Notes: generated by a model from the sequence alone, not told the origin. Numbered from the stretch's first letter, positions 1-12,130 are shown. The stretch is 64,000 nt of DNA from Astrocystis sublimbata (GCA_022453515.1 JAJNNY010000033.1:248001-312000), one strand, 5' to 3'. Made by a program: numbers and translations.

Positions 1-2
1 TA

Positions 3-2595
3 TTGGAAGAATTCTGTGACAACGACGGCACCAGCACGCAACAGGCCCATACCACAGGGGCTAATGCCCAAGATTTCGAATTTCTTGGCAACGAGGAGGT
101 GCAGAGCATGATGAAGAGCCGGAGGGCTTACGCTGACATGAAATGTTACGTGAATTTCGTCAATACGCGGCTCATCCCTCGACGCAACATGTATTCTAAC
201 CCGGACAGCTCCTGTCCGTCAAAGGTCAGATATCGCGATCTGGCGTCCCTGTTCCGCCCTGGTGATCTGGTTATCGAGCCCGGCGTCACTCAAACCGAGA
301 ACCAGATCAGGGACAAGCGGAGTTCAAGGGTGATGAGTGTTGCCGAACCTAAGCTATGGAGGGTATGCTACGTCTCCGAAGATACGCCCGCTTGGTCTGT
401 CAGCAACCTAGACGCACCCAATGACGAGCTTCAGAGTCGAGTTGACGTCGGGGACGAGGCAACACACTTGCGTCTTTACTATATTGACTTTGATGGACAA
501 CGCTTTGCTCCGGTCAGGGGGGACGCGCCGATCGAGTTCTTCGAGGGCGAGAAGGAAATCACAAAACTACCAATATACCCCCTCCGATTCCACAAGGATC
601 ACGAGGGCTTCTTACGAGACCTTCGGGAAAGAGGTCAGAGATTCCGAGAAATCGTGTCTTCGGGAAATCCCACGCTCTCGTACCGAGGATGGACATTGAC
701 CAAAGACCCTTCTGGCCGCGATATCGAGTCCAGGCCCGGTCAGGGCTCCACCTGGCCAGAGAACATCGAGAGTGACGTGATTGTAGACTTTAACGAGGCC
801 TTCCAGGTGAATCCTTGGTGGAAGCCAGCTTTCCAGCACTTCCCGGAGGCTGAATCCTTCTACCCGACCACGACACGCGACGAGTTCCCGATTGTGGAGT
901 GGTCTGACAGGAGCCGCTTCAAGGCATTCGCCAACCGAGAAGAGATGGTCGTCGAGTATGACGGGGTGCGGGAGCTGGAATGGACAAAGTTCCTGGAGAC
1001 GGACACTTTCATTAACCAAGGCGATGCATCGGACCCGTTTGGGAGCCTTGCACAGGAACTGTCCCCCGAGGACCTCGCGCTGCTTCCCTCACGGCTATTC
1101 GTCTACGCGCTACGCAGCCGGAGCTTCATCAACGCCGACATCAAATACCTCAAACCGGCTCGAGACACTCTCAACCCGCTGGAGAGCCTGCAGCTTCCCG
1201 AGAAGCACAAGGTGATGATACAGTCAGCGGTCTTCGGACACCTGGAGAAGAAAAAGGTCCGGAGACGCGCTACGCTACTCGACAGCGAATTTCTGGATCA
1301 GGATATCATCGAAGGCAAGGGACGAGGGCTGGCCGTGCTACTCCACGGACCGCCTGGTGTCGGCAAGACAGCAACGGCCGAAGCTGTTGCCCACTTCTAC
1401 AAGAAGCCTCTCTTCCCCATTACGTCTAGCGATCTGGGAACCGACCCGTGGGATGTCGAGGCGAAGTTGTCGGAGATATTCCGCCTGGCGAATCTATGGG
1501 ACTGCATCCTGCTGCTGGACGAGGCCGAGACACTGCTAGCACAGAGAGAGAAGAAGGACAGCAACCTCCAGAAGAGCTCTCTCGTGTCAGGTAAGCCGCA
1601 TAGTTGACAATTTTTTTCTGAACATGACGAAGCCGGGCTAATACACATCATTCCCAGTCTTCCTCCGCACGCTCGAGTACTACTCAGGGATCCTGTTCTT
1701 GACAACAAATCGGCCCGACGTCATGGATGACGCCGTTAAGTCACGAGTGCAGGTGAGCCTGGGGTACCCACGGCTGGGGCTGATCGAGACGTTGGCCATC
1801 TTCCAGACCAACCTGGATCGGTTGATGGACATCGAGTTCGAGCGGGCGCGCATCACGGGCGAGCCCGCACTCGAGGTCAAGTCGGACGGCATCTTGGCCT
1901 TCGCAGCCGCCCACTACCACCGGCACGAGGGCAACCCTACGTCGCCGCCGTGGAACGGCAGGCAGATCCGCAACGCATTCCAAATCGCACCGTCGATCGC
2001 GCGGTACGGACGAGCTCAGCAGCAGGGCAGCGCCACCAGCACTCCCACGGGCACCAGCACTCCCACCTCCGTGCCCGCCAGTAACAGCGGCGGCGAAGTC
2101 GAGCCGTACGTCGGGCCCGAACACTTCGAGAAAGTCGAGGAGTCGACGGCCGAGTCGGACATGACGAGCCGGGCTGTCGAGGGTCACCTGTCACCCAGCC
2201 TCGTGCCGCACTCGTCTCCGAGCCGGCAATCGTCCGCTGCCGTCGCCGCCGCCGCTGCCACCCCGACGACGGGGCTCCAGCGCCGCGGGCTCCGGGGCAA
2301 CACGAACCGGTTCTCGAGCGAGATTCAGCGCAACCGGTTCTCGGGCGAGTTCCACCTGCGCCAGCGCTCGTCGTCCTCGGTAGCCCCGCTGTACCTCCCC
2401 TCAGCCACCCAGCAACAGCAGTACTACGAGGAGCAGGCGCAGAGGCAGCAGCAGCAGTCTGCGGGATTGTCGTCCGGGGGACTGCCGTCTGCAGGATTGT
2501 CGGGGGGTGGCCTGCCACATATGAAGCGCGAGCCCTCGCCGCCTTGGACGCCCGACCTAGCATCTGTCTCAGATGATACATCGCACAAGGAGTAG
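3..2595 (+). CDS. AAA-family ATPase, 5' partial
   Basis: The reading frame is open from the left edge, so the start codon lies upstream of the window. Exons are (<3)..1590 and 1658..2595, with a GTAAGC donor and a CCCAG acceptor; together they give about 841 residues. A long N-terminal region typical of fungal AAA proteins of unknown role is followed by one AAA+ module. Walker A GPPGVGKT is near residue 449, Walker B LLLDE has its Asp near 506, and the sensor-1 segment FLTTNR starts exon 2. The last 190 residues or so are low complexity, rich in Ser, Gln, Gly and Pro, with short repeats such as GTSTPTS and GLPSAGLS. These proteins are usually annotated only as AAA ATPases; the substrate is unknown. 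Energy-dependent remodelling of a protein complex is inferred from the family alone. Confidence 0.9.
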
Positions 2596-3400
2596 ATGAT
2601 GCCTGCATATATCTATAGAGGTTTGCTTACGGAATGGGTGTCAAGGAATAGATGGATGCCGCATGATTTAACGTCCTAGATATGATGGATGAATGGATAC
2701 TTGGTATGGAGGTCTACCTTGCTTATACGAGACATAATCACGCGTCGCCGCGACCTCAGTTGTTCTAGGTACCTAATAGGTATTTACCGAGTCGTAAAGT
2801 GCATCAAGCTTATGCGGGAGTCGAGCGCTGAAATCATTTACATGTATATATTTAAGAACATACCAAGATGGCGACGGTGGCGTGGCGTTTAGATTTGGAC
2901 CAATTATATACCCACTATTGCAATTGCAGTCTTCATGATCCCCCCCCAGCGAGCTCAACGGAGTGTATCAGATTCCTTTTCCTTTATTTGGTAGAAGACA
3001 AGACACTGGATATCATAAAACCTAGCAACACGAAGCAAGGTCTAGAATCATTCAAAGGCTTCCTTTATGGGAAAAAAATATCCATGAATATAATACATGT
3101 GAGGGGAAAAATGTTGGGCCAGCATCTCCCAGGTATTGTATGCTGCATTACACTTTCTTCCATACCCTTTGCTCATAGTTCTCATACGTTATTTCAGTGT
3201 CCGCCGTCACGCTTATCAGGCATTGTTCCCAGTTAGGACAGGGACCATCAATGCGCATATATGCAGACCAGGCGCCTGGGCGCTTGCATGAATAACCCAG
3301 GTCTTAAGAGATATAAAGAAGGATCGGATATATCTTTATTCTCCCCCTCCCCCTCCCCCTCTCTCTATGTGTGTGTGTATGTGTGTCCGTTATATCAGCT
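2596..3400. other. Convergent spacer, AAA ATPase / tim9
   Basis: This 0.8 kb lies between the 3' ends of the AAA ATPase and tim9. It holds a CCCTCC pyrimidine-rich stretch and a TG run near 3340-3390 that probably belong to the tim9 3' UTR. Short open frames here look random. No gene is supported. Confidence 0.6.
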
Positions 3401-3978
3401 TTACCGCAGCTGGTTCTGCTGCTGCGCTCCCATCTGGGCGTTGTGCTCCTGAAAGCGCTCGCTTAGGCGCTGGGAAAGGGCCATGTGCTTCTGCACGCAG
3501 CGTGTGACGCAGCCGGACTCGCGGTTGGAGAGAGACTTGGAGGTGAAGTCGTCGATGCAGGATTCGAAGCAGTGATCGACCAGGTTGCTGAAGAGCTGTT
3601 GAGGTGGTGATGGAGGGTTAGTAATATCATTCGCATCTGTTCTCTCTTTCCCTTTCCCTCATGTTGTACTTGTACTCAGTGTTCGTAAATTGGATATCGT
3701 GCGCCAATGACGTTATGGGTGCATCCATGCACGCAGACTGCGCAAGCAGAAGACATAAAAGAACGATGCGGCCAAAAAGGAATGAATGAAAGAGCAAGAA
3801 AAGAAGCTGCACATCAGGGACATAGAACATACACCGAGGAACTCCTTCATTTGGCGCTTTTGCATGCGCTGCTCCAGCTCGCGTGTTTCGGCGTGTGTGA
3901 GTCTGCATAGCCATCATCGAGTTAGAGACTGATTTGTTTCGGATCGCATGATCGGGAGCAGCAAGCATACCCATCCAT
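3401..3978 (-). CDS. tim9: Mitochondrial import inner membrane translocase subunit Tim9
   Basis: Three exons on the minus strand, 3978..3971, 3902..3833 and 3595..3401, encode 90 residues. The 8-base first exon carries ATG GAT GG and joins in frame to the second. Small Tims carry a twin CX3C signature, and here Cys35/Cys39 and Cys55/Cys59 form it (HCFESC and GCVTRC). The segment [19 protein letters not shown] before it and the C-terminal RFQEHNAQM are characteristic of Tim9. Tim9 pairs with Tim10 in the intermembrane space as a hexameric chaperone that carries hydrophobic carrier proteins to the TIM22 machinery; the cysteines form two intramolecular disulfides after MIA-pathway import. Length fits the family (about 87-90 residues). 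The gene diverges from mrt4. The splice model rests on consensus sites and family alignment. Confidence 0.95.
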
Positions 3979-4742
3979 GATGTATGTAGCTGAAGTCTGC
4001 CACGTGGGAAAATTGGTTGGTTGCGAGTTTATTGTCGAGGAAGGTGGTGATGGATGTCTTTTGGGATTATGAGGTTGATAGCTAAAAGGCTTCTCAAAAA
4101 GTGGCAGCTCCAGCAGTCGACCTGCTTTGCTTGGGTACCTCCTAAGGAAGGTAAGGCACTTGCAGCAAGCCCCTAGGGCAATGGGCGCAAAGCTATTTAC
4201 CTCCTAGGTACGCTGCACGCAGCACGGTGACTCGCAGATCCACCATATATCGATAAGAAGACTTGTCATCCCTGTACCTAGGCGCAGAATCACGGTGGAC
4301 CCCGCGGGCCTGGATGCCTGGGTGATCCAACGTCGCGGGGCAGAGAAGGCGTGCAGCTAGTGGAAGTGCCCGCTAATGGCTAATCTCTAATCGATTGGAT
4401 TTTTTCGAGGTTCTGGGCAACAAAAAAATACGGTACCAGAGCTGCACGATAAGGAAGTCGATAAACTATCTATCCCATCTGAACTCACTTGTTGGACCCT
4501 TCCCGCCAGGCTGGGTGTTCATTTACCACCGAAACCCTGATAGCAAAGGACCTTGGGGGTTCTGTCTTACATTTCTTTTCTTGTCTCCCGAGAAAGAAGA
4601 CAAGACGGCAAACACCCACACCTACCTGCACACATATATAACCTTAAGCAGACACCACCTACACCAAGGTTGAATCCGAAGAGCGAACCGATCCCCCAAG
4701 TACCATCGATATCAGACCCGAAGCCCCCCTACAAGCGACAAC
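3979..4742. promoter_or_regulatory. Shared upstream region of tim9 and mrt4
   Basis: This 764-base spacer separates the start codons of the divergent genes tim9 and mrt4, so it must contain both promoters. It carries several TACCT/AGGTA motif copies near 4134-4210 and 4276. No specific factor site is claimed. Confidence 0.6.
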
Positions 4743-5647
4743 ATGCCCAAGTCGAAGCGTGCGCGTGTGATCCACGCCACCACGGTGACCAAGAAGACAC
4801 GCGAGCACAAGGAGCGCCTGTTCGAGACCATACGAGAATGCATCCCCCAGTACCAGCACTGCCTCGTGCTCACCGTCGATAACATGCGCAACACCTACCT
4901 CAAGGACGTGCGCCAGGAGCTGTCCGATAGCCGGTACGCCCCTCCATCAGCTCCCCCTCTCCCCCTCTGCATTTATATATACCCGTAGTAGAACGGAGAC
5001 ACGCCCACAGATGGGCGATAGATAGAAGAGATACACAGGCCATTGGAACTGACGCCAACAGACTCTTCTTCGGCAAGACCAAGCTCATGGCCCGCGCCCT
5101 CGGCCACACCCCCGAGGACAGCCAGGCCGACAACATCTACCAGCTGGTGCCGTACCTCAAGGGCGCCGTCGGCCTTCTCTTCACGAACCGCGCCCCGGCC
5201 GCCCTGCTCGCCTACTTTGCCGAGCTGTCGCAGGTCGACTTCGCCCGCTCCGGCGTCGCCGCCACCCGCGAGTTCGTCATCCCGCGCGGCGTCGTCATGA
5301 GCACCGGCGGCGAGGTCCCTGCCGAGTACGACGTGCCCATGGGCCACACCGTCGAGCCCGAGCTGCGCCGCCTCGGCGTCCCCACCCGCATGATGAAGGG
5401 CAAGATCGTGCTCGAGGACGCCCCCGACGGCGCCAGCGACAACGAGAAGCGCGGCTACGTCGTCTGCCGCGAGGGCGCCGTGCTGGATTCCCGCCAGACC
5501 CGCCTCCTCAAGCTCTTCAGCGTCTGCATGTCCGAGTTCCGCGTCCACGTCCTCGCCCACTGGTCCGCTGCCACCTCCGACGTCACAAAGGTCGAGGCCA
5601 ACCCGGCCGGCGCTGCTGGCCTTATGGACGGGCTGGACGAGGAGTAG
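4743..5647 (+). CDS. mrt4: Ribosome assembly factor Mrt4 (uL10-like)
   Basis: Exons 4743..4933 and 5062..5647 (donor GTACGC, acceptor CAACAG) encode 258 residues. The N terminus [18 protein letters not shown] is typical of Mrt4. The body is an L10/P0-type rRNA-binding domain with [13 protein letters not shown] and the central GLLFTNR segment. Mrt4 is a nucleolar paralogue of the stalk protein P0: it holds the P0 site on pre-60S particles until it is exchanged late in maturation. In line with that, the acidic P-protein tail of P0 is missing, and the protein ends [13 protein letters not shown]-rich tract follows the stop codon. A full P0 protein is excluded by length, since P0 has about 310 residues and a conserved acidic C terminus. 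Confidence 0.95.
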
Positions 5648-5686
5648 GCCCAAGAAAAGAAACAGGGCCCTTGCTACCCAACCCCG

Positions 5687-5699
5687 TCTTCTTCTTCTC

Positions 5700-5735
<36 letters not shown>
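5687..5735 (+). repeat. CTT-rich tract after mrt4
   Basis: An imperfect (CTT)n stretch starts 40 bases after the mrt4 stop codon and probably lies in its 3' UTR. It is a simple-sequence repeat. Confidence 0.8.
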
Positions 5736-6771
5736 TAAATTTCCCTTCATTTCTCCATGTTGATTTCTTCGGGCTTGTTTGTGTCATCTCATGGCGATAC
5801 CATTGGTTGCTGGCGTTTCTTGTTGGTGGGTCGGGAAGAGAAAATTATTTAGGTTACAATACGGCAGTGAAAATGATAAAAGACGTCACGACCTTGCAAT
5901 GACACCAATGAGTAGTAGTTATATGCTCCCGTTATGACGCTATTAAAAGAATATCGAAAGGGACTAATCGAGATAACAGCTCATCCAGTGAGGACAGACA
6001 TCTGAATTGAGGCTCCCCCGTAGCTACCCAGGGATTGATCATAGGCAGTTCAGAACTAACCGGGTACCGACCGAAACATGAATACTTGGCACAGCTTACC
6101 AGCATCCCAGTTTACCGGGAGCCCCCATAGCCTGGCGCGAGATTGGGATACCTATCTGCCTAAGAAGGAAAAAGAAAAAAAAAACGATAACAAAACATAT
6201 TACATCAGACGAGTCTTCCAGCGTCTGTCCCCGTGGTCAGGAGGTCCGAAATAAGATTTCTTACCTCTGACCTACCTCCGACTCCTCCGCTGTTGGGGTA
6301 TCGCCATTTCATATCCTGCCTGAGCTTCATGACCATCGCGGAGCTTCATGGCCACTGCGATGGTTAAGGGTAGTAGTATTGTACATGAATATTCGGCATT
6401 ACCTTTCCTATGCTGGGAGGCGACAAGAAAAGAGCTTTTTAGTTTGGTATGGTTAAGTCGCGATGCTGATCGTTCTTCGTTGCCATCTGGACATCGTGGA
6501 GTGACTCAAGGGCGTGTCGGAATTCGAGTGAAACAGCTCGTTTACCTTGACATGGATGATTATACTGATACAAATGGGCTTGTTGGTAAATGTCGGGGTG
6601 TCGTCCGAGGCGAAGTTCGCTAGTGTTTCAACTTCGAGTCTTCGTCTTACCCTTGCTTACCCTTGGTGACAAAAGGCAGAGAGGGATGGGAAGTCGGGAC
6701 AGCAGTTGCGGAAAAATGAACACAGCACATACCCACCAAGACGGCGTTGTGTTTTGTTGACAGGAAACGAC
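5736..6771. other. Convergent spacer, mrt4 / U1-70K
   Basis: About 1 kb between the 3' ends of mrt4 and the U1-70K gene. It contains an A-rich run near 6168-6185 and a short unconvincing open frame at 6348-6623. No gene is supported. Confidence 0.5.
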
Positions 6772-8373
6772 CTAGTAGCGGCGGAGTTTGCGTGGATCCT
6801 CGTAACCGCCTTCGTAACCACGTTTCCGATTGTCGTCGTCTCTGCCACCGCGGTCGTTGTCCCGGTACTGGTCGCGCCGATCGCGGACAGGCTCGAAGTT
6901 CGCACCTGTTCCACCTGCTCGACTATCGCGGTCGTATCGTGACGGGGGTCCACCTGATCTGTCATCATATGAGCGGGGGCCAGAGCGTCCGGAATACCCA
7001 CCGCCGCCGGATCGATCAAAGCCACGATCACGATCGCGGTCGCGGTCGCGGTCCCGGCCACCCCCGAAACCTCGGTCGGACCCTGGCCCAGCTGGAGCAT
7101 TAGGAGGAGCGTAGCCATTTTGCTGGCCGAAGCCACGATCACGGCCACCACCGAAGCCGGGGCCACCGCGGAATCCCCGGTCTTGGCCTCGGAAACCTCC
7201 TCCACGGCCACCACGACCTCCCTGGAAACCGCCGCGGAAACCGTCGCGACCGCCGAAACCGCCACCAAAATTGCCGGGTCCAGAAGGTCGGGGCGGTACG
7301 GCCTTCGTATAGCCTCGGCCACCCAATCCACCGCCCATTCGACGGGGCTTCCAACCCTTGACAGTTCGGCCCCTCTCCACATCTACCTTGATCCGGCGGT
7401 CTTTGATACGAATACCATCGCAGCCATCTAACGCAGCTAGTCACACGTGCGCAGCAACGCGCATTTGTCAGTCAAGCACAAACAAAATGCATACCTTGAG
7501 AGTCTACGCGAAGGGGGAGGGGTGGGCAGAGATAGGCAAGCATGAGGGCCAGATCTCGAGCGAGAGACACAAATACGATGAGCCTCTAATCCTCTGGATT
7601 GGTGTTGACGGTCTGGAAGGAAGCTGGTGGCAATATTACCTCTCATGTCTTTCTCACGATCGAATACGACGAAAGCGTAGCCTCGGTGGGGCTTCTTTTT
7701 CTTGTTAGGGCGCTCGTGCGCGTGGGTATCGGCAATGACTCGAATCTGCAATGATGGAGAACGGTCAGTACTTGTAGGCCAGTCGGGAAAGAGACCGATA
7801 TAGGCGGAGTTTGGGTTTCAAGGGTGCCGGGTTAGCCTTACGCGTTCAATTGGTCCGAAGCGGCCGAACTCCTTCTCCAGGTCGCTCTCATTCGCATCGT
7901 AGCTGAGACGCGCGACAATCAATGTCTTGAAAGGGTCGCCCCGAACGTTGCTGTCCTCGGAGGGGTTGTCTGTCTCGGGTATGAGGGTCAGTCTTGCATA
8001 ATGATATGTGCGATCGCGAAGGGATTGGACATGATATGAATGAACGCGTGGACCTTTGCATGGGCAATGCAGAGGCAATGGAAGAGAGAGGGAATGGGCG
8101 AGGGAACGCACAAGTGGTGGGACCGTTGGCCAGGAGGTTCTCCTGCTGCTCCATCTTCTGGCGCTTCTTGCGATCGCGGGCCTGTAGCCAGCTCTCGGTG
8201 GGAACAAAGCCGTCCTGGTCCTTGTAGGCAGCCAGGTGTGGCAGATACTCGGCGAGACCGCTGACCTTGTTCGTCTTGCGCTCTTCTGGGGCGTGGTCGG
8301 GAGCAGGTAGCCATCGCAGAGGGGGCCGTGGCGCAAAGAGCGCGAGCAGGTTAGGCGGCAGCTTGTCCGTCAT
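6772..8373 (-). CDS. U1 small nuclear ribonucleoprotein 70 kDa (U1-70K)
   Basis: Four exons, 8373..8112, 7969..7842, 7745..7640 and 7436..6772, give 386 residues with all junctions in frame. The N-terminal block [12 protein letters not shown] is the conserved U1-70K start that wraps the U1 snRNP core. The linker [17 protein letters not shown] leads into one RRM, with RNP2 LIVARL at residues 104-109 and RNP1 RGYAFVVF at 151-158; the RRM binds stem-loop I of U1 snRNA. Downstream, the conserved [20 protein letters not shown] is followed by about 150 residues rich in Gly, Arg and Asp (GGFGGR, RDRDRD, GGYSGR). The protein acts in 5' splice-site recognition. Fungal versions lack the long RS tail of animals, and this RG/RD tail is their usual substitute. 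It diverges from the mL43 gene. Confidence 0.95.
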
Positions 8374-8947
8374 GTTGTGTTGGCGAAGACTCGGATTTTG
8401 GGTGGTTGCAGATGTAGCAAGACAAAATGAGGAAAGCTATGTGACGACTCGCACGTCACACGATGCGCTAGGACTCGAGCTGATGACGAGGGGCGAGCTA
8501 TGGATAATGATAAGTGTGTGTGTGTGTGTCCAGTGTGTGTGTGGTGCGTGGTGTCGCTCGCTGGTGTGCTTGTGAGAGAGAAAAGATGTGTCGCGTTTCC
8601 TGGAACAGGCTAAACAGAGAGGCGGGACAGGCTACTACTTACTGGAGCTACAACAGATCCCTGGGCAGGTGCCCGAGGTGCCCAGGCGTCGAGGGCGTCT
8701 CTGCTGCTGCCCCTAAGTTCTAACCTTACCTAAACCGTCATGCCCCATCCAAAATAAGCATAAACGGGGCGAACTCGCTACCTAGGACATCTTGGGTAAG
8801 TGCATAAGGCGGCGGGTGGGCGTACCTATCTAGGTCGGTACCTAGATGGGGCTTCATCACCGCCACTAGCACCCAGAATTTGGTGATAGACAGCGCTGTC
8901 CTATCCCGACATCCTCATATCGGCCGCCAGGTCACAGAAGCATCACA
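8374..8947. promoter_or_regulatory. Shared upstream region of U1-70K and mL43 genes
   Basis: A 574-base divergent spacer that must hold both promoters. It contains a (GT)n microsatellite at 8513-8543 and a TACCTA/TAGGTA cluster at 8778-8850. Nothing else is evident. Confidence 0.55.
8778..8850. repeat. TACCTA/TAGGTA motif cluster
   Basis: The stretch contains CTACCTAGG, GTACCTATCTAGGT and GGTACCTAGAT within about 70 bases upstream of the mL43 gene. It is one of many intergenic clusters of the same motif in this window. Confidence 0.7.
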
Positions 8948-9554
8948 ATGACAATAAGAGCGCTCGAGAAGATATCCGTTGGCCAGGTATGCTGCTCTAT
9001 TTCCCGATCTCCTACCCACAAGGCACCCGTGCGCTCGCCAATTACCTAAGTAACTAACATAGTTTGCTAGAATGGCATCGGTGCCTTCATTCTGCAATGC
9101 AAGAAGATGGACGTACATTACTGCAACCAGTCGGGCAGCTCGCAGGGCATGAAGTAAGCGACAGAAATCAGCCCAATCTCTATTGTCCCTCCATCCCGTG
9201 ACGTCCCAAGCGAGAAAGAGCAACAGAGAGGAAGAAAGACCAGCATCTGACCGTCGAAACAGCGCCTTCATCAAGTCCCAACTGCCTAAGTTCGCCTCCC
9301 TGAACCCCCAGATCGAGTTCGCCGTATCCCCCCGACCGCGGAAACACCCCGTCCTCATCGGCCACTACATCAACGGCAAGCAGAAGTCTATCTGCGTCAA
9401 GAACCTCGACTCGCTGCAGGTCCTGAAGAAGGCGGAACTCCTCCGCGACGCCAGCGGCGACAAGGTCAAGCGGGTGAACAAGCCCATCACGAGTATAAAC
9501 GAAAGTGTGCGTGGTGTCTGGAGTCCTTACCACGGCAACGGAATGCCGGTATGA
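8948..9554 (+). CDS. MRPL51: Mitochondrial large-subunit ribosomal protein mL43
   Basis: Exons 8948..8986, 9071..9153 and 9263..9554 encode 137 residues. The sequence begins MTIRALEKISVGQNGIGAF and has the thioredoxin-like L51/S25/CI-B8 fold pattern: a CKKMDVHYC segment, then LPKFASLNPQIEF, HPVLIGHYINGK and the SINESVRGVWSP tail. Yeast Mrpl51, now called mL43, is a nuclear-encoded component of the mitochondrial 54S subunit of about this length. No separate mitochondrial presequence is apparent, which is normal for this family. CI-B8 (NDUFA2) has the same fold, but the C-terminal extension and the GxGAF start favour mL43. Confidence 0.92.
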
Positions 9555-9953
9555 TGAACGGGAGGTCAACGTCGTTTCGAAGGGAGGGGGATGCTGTGTA
9601 TGACTAGGTACGTTTTGCGAGCCACGTCATGTCGTGCCGACACGGCAGCATTCTCAAGTGTACATTTTGAAGGCATCGGCATCGGCATCGGCACTGGCGT
9701 ATGTATACCGCCACTATATCATCACGAGCTCAAGGAGGCATGTACGAAGTGATCAAGAACGGTGCTTTTACTTGGTATTTCATTACTATGCCTATCTGAT
9801 GGGCTCCACCAACCTCCAATGGCGAGTGCAGGTGAAATAAATGGCGATTAGGTTTCTATTACTTTGCCACCATGACGAACAAAACCGACACGACATGAAG
9901 TGTCTGTTGCCCGCGGTATCGTATCAGCAAGACATCAAGGCCCCCGCAGCCTT
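9555..9953. other. Convergent spacer, mL43 / tpi
   Basis: About 400 bases between two 3' ends. A short GGCATC repeat near 9671-9690 is the only notable pattern. No gene is supported. Confidence 0.5.
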
Positions 9954-10942
9954 TTACAACTTGGAGTTGATGATGTCGACAACTGATGTTGATCTATGTT
10001 AGCAAAGTAGCATGGTCGAAGAGGAAGACGAGAGCGGGGTTATGTGCTTACAGGCAGGCTTAAGACTGGCACCGCCGACCAAGAAGCCGTCAATGTCCTT
10101 CTGGGTGCTGAGGTCCTTGCAGTTCTTCTCGCTGACACTGCCGCCGTACAGGATGCGGGTCTCGTCAGCGACGGACTGGCTGACGTTCTTGGACAGCCAC
10201 TGGCGGATGGAGGCGTGGACCTCCTGGGCCTGCTCGGTGGTGGCGACCTTCCCAGTGCCAATGGCCCAGATGGGCTCGTAGGCGATGACAATCTTGCTCC
10301 AGTCCGAGATCTGGGCCTTGAGGGCGGCGAGCTGGCTGGCGATGACCTCGAGGGTCTTGCCGGCCTCGCGCTGCTCTAGGCTCTCGCCGCAGCACCATAT
10401 GACACTGACGCCGTTCTCGGTGGCGTACTTAGTCTTGGAGGCCACCACCTCGTCCGTCTCGCCGAGGATGGTGCGGCGCTCCGAGTGGCCGAGGATGCTC
10501 CAGTCGATGGCGCTGTCCTTGAGGTGCTGCACCGAGATCTCGCCGGTGAATGCGCCGTTGGGCTTGTCATAGACGTTTTGGGAAGCGACGCCGATCTCCT
10601 TCTTGGCCTTCTCGCGAACGAGAAGGAGGTAGAGGGCGGGAGGGGAGATGACGACCTCTGATGTCCAGGGGTTGCTGTGTTAGCTGCGTCTCTGCACGGC
10701 TCTCGCAAAACTCTGGGCGCAAGGTTCAGGTATGCATCTTACCGGTGTTGGGGTCAAGCTGGGCCTTGTTGAGGTTGTCGACAATTTCCGTGATGGACGA
10801 GACAGACCCGTTCCTTTGATGGCGCGATCGAGTTAGCATGCGAGTTCTCAGGGGCAGAAGCATACTTGTCCGCTGGATGAGCAACGGAGGGGTGGTATTC
10901 TCACATTTTGAAGTTGCCGCCAACGAAGAACTTGCGCGCCAT
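9954..10942 (-). CDS. tpi1: Triosephosphate isomerase
   Basis: Four exons, 10942..10905, 10813..10743, 10657..10052 and 9982..9954, give 247 residues, the normal length for this enzyme. It interconverts dihydroxyacetone phosphate and glyceraldehyde 3-phosphate in cytosolic glycolysis and gluconeogenesis. Active-site features are all present: Lys12 in GGNFKMNG, the electrophilic His in ILGHSERR, the catalytic Glu in AYEPIWAIGTG, and the phosphate-binding ILYGGSV. The first splice junction splits the Met codon of FKMNG, and the last exon adds only FVDIINSKL through a 69-base intron. Exon sequence is very GC-rich at third positions, as expected for a highly expressed gene. Confidence 0.98.
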
Positions 10943-12130
10943 TGTGAGAGATGGTGGTATATGGAATGCTCAACGTCTGTCTCGGAATAAGCTTAGTAGC
11001 TGGTATTCCAGTGCCTGTTTCTAATACGAAGCCACTCACCTGTGAATAGTTTGATATGCTCTGGTGAGAAAGAAATTGGTATACAGGATAGGCTAAGTAG
11101 GTGGTGTAAAAGGTCGAGATATGAAGAAGAATGTGTTGGTTGGTCTAGGAATCGAATGACGTTGGAGGAGGGGCCGCGAAGAAAATGGCGGGGTCCGGTT
11201 TGGTACCTGGATGCCTGGCGCGCACAAGCGCACAGCGCACAGAGGGGGAGCGAGGGGAGCTGTCGAGCTGCAAGTAGGTACCTAAGGAGCTCCATAACCC
11301 CGCCGACCTCTCGGCCTGCCCTACCTGCCTCGCCTGCATCGTGGCATGCTTGGGCTACCAAAAGTCGCGCGTGCCTACTCGCAAGCCCGCTGGTTCGTCC
11401 CAAGCGCAAGCCTATGCGAAAAAGACTCAGTTCGAGCTCCTCTTTCGCGACCAGAGACTTGGAATACTGCGCTACCTTGGACACAGAAACACCATTCACA
11501 TATGAGGCATTAAGGATCCTCCAGGAACTTGGAACTTGGAAGAGGCCCAGTATCCATTCCCATCAATTGCTCTCGCCTCTTTATACACCCATCTGACCAT
11601 CTTTGCAACCATCATGCGGTTTTTTATGGTTGCATCGTGCCAATATTGGCCAATCCTGGCATGTGAGATCTGTAGGTACCTCCTGGTATCGCTTGTAAAA
11701 GCTGCGTGGGCCGGTCTGTTTGCCAACTACCTAGTGTGTGTACCTGCTGGGTTGCTCCAGGTTGTCTGCGACTTGCATCGAGGCCGAATCATTCCGTGCT
11801 GCTCCATATTCCCGGGCACTGTCAGCAACATCGTGTCTGCCATAGTCGGCGACCGCAAGCGACTGGAACCGCCAAACCCGGTCTGTCATTCTCGATGTAG
11901 CTCTAGAGTGGTAGCGGCTCTCTACAATTACCTCATACTGCAGCACTTTCTGCATAACATACTGCGTAAACAACCCCTTTCGTATTCCTCATCCATCTTT
12001 TCCTTTTCCAACGTAGCAATATTCGGCGTATAAGCTGCAATCACGACTCGAAGGAAATAGAACATATCGTCCTGGGTATGTTACTATGATTGACTATATG
12101 ATTATTACTTGATACGCCTATATGTGACAT
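10943..12130. other. Spacer upstream of tpi and downstream of utp10
   Basis: This 1.2 kb lies between the tpi start codon and the utp10 stop codon, both minus-strand genes. The part next to tpi must contain its promoter and 5' UTR. Several open frames overlap here on both strands, but none has a family signature. One AGGTACCTAAGG motif is at about 11276-11287. Confidence 0.5.

Noticed and set aside
4973..5653. 226-codon open frame on the minus strand
   Set aside because: Antisense to mrt4 exon 2; a repetitive Gly/Ala/Val/Glu peptide with no family features.
6657..7382. 241-codon Ala/Val-rich frame on the minus strand
   Set aside because: An off-frame reading of the Gly/Arg-rich tail of U1-70K; the tail frame connects to the RRM by proper splicing.
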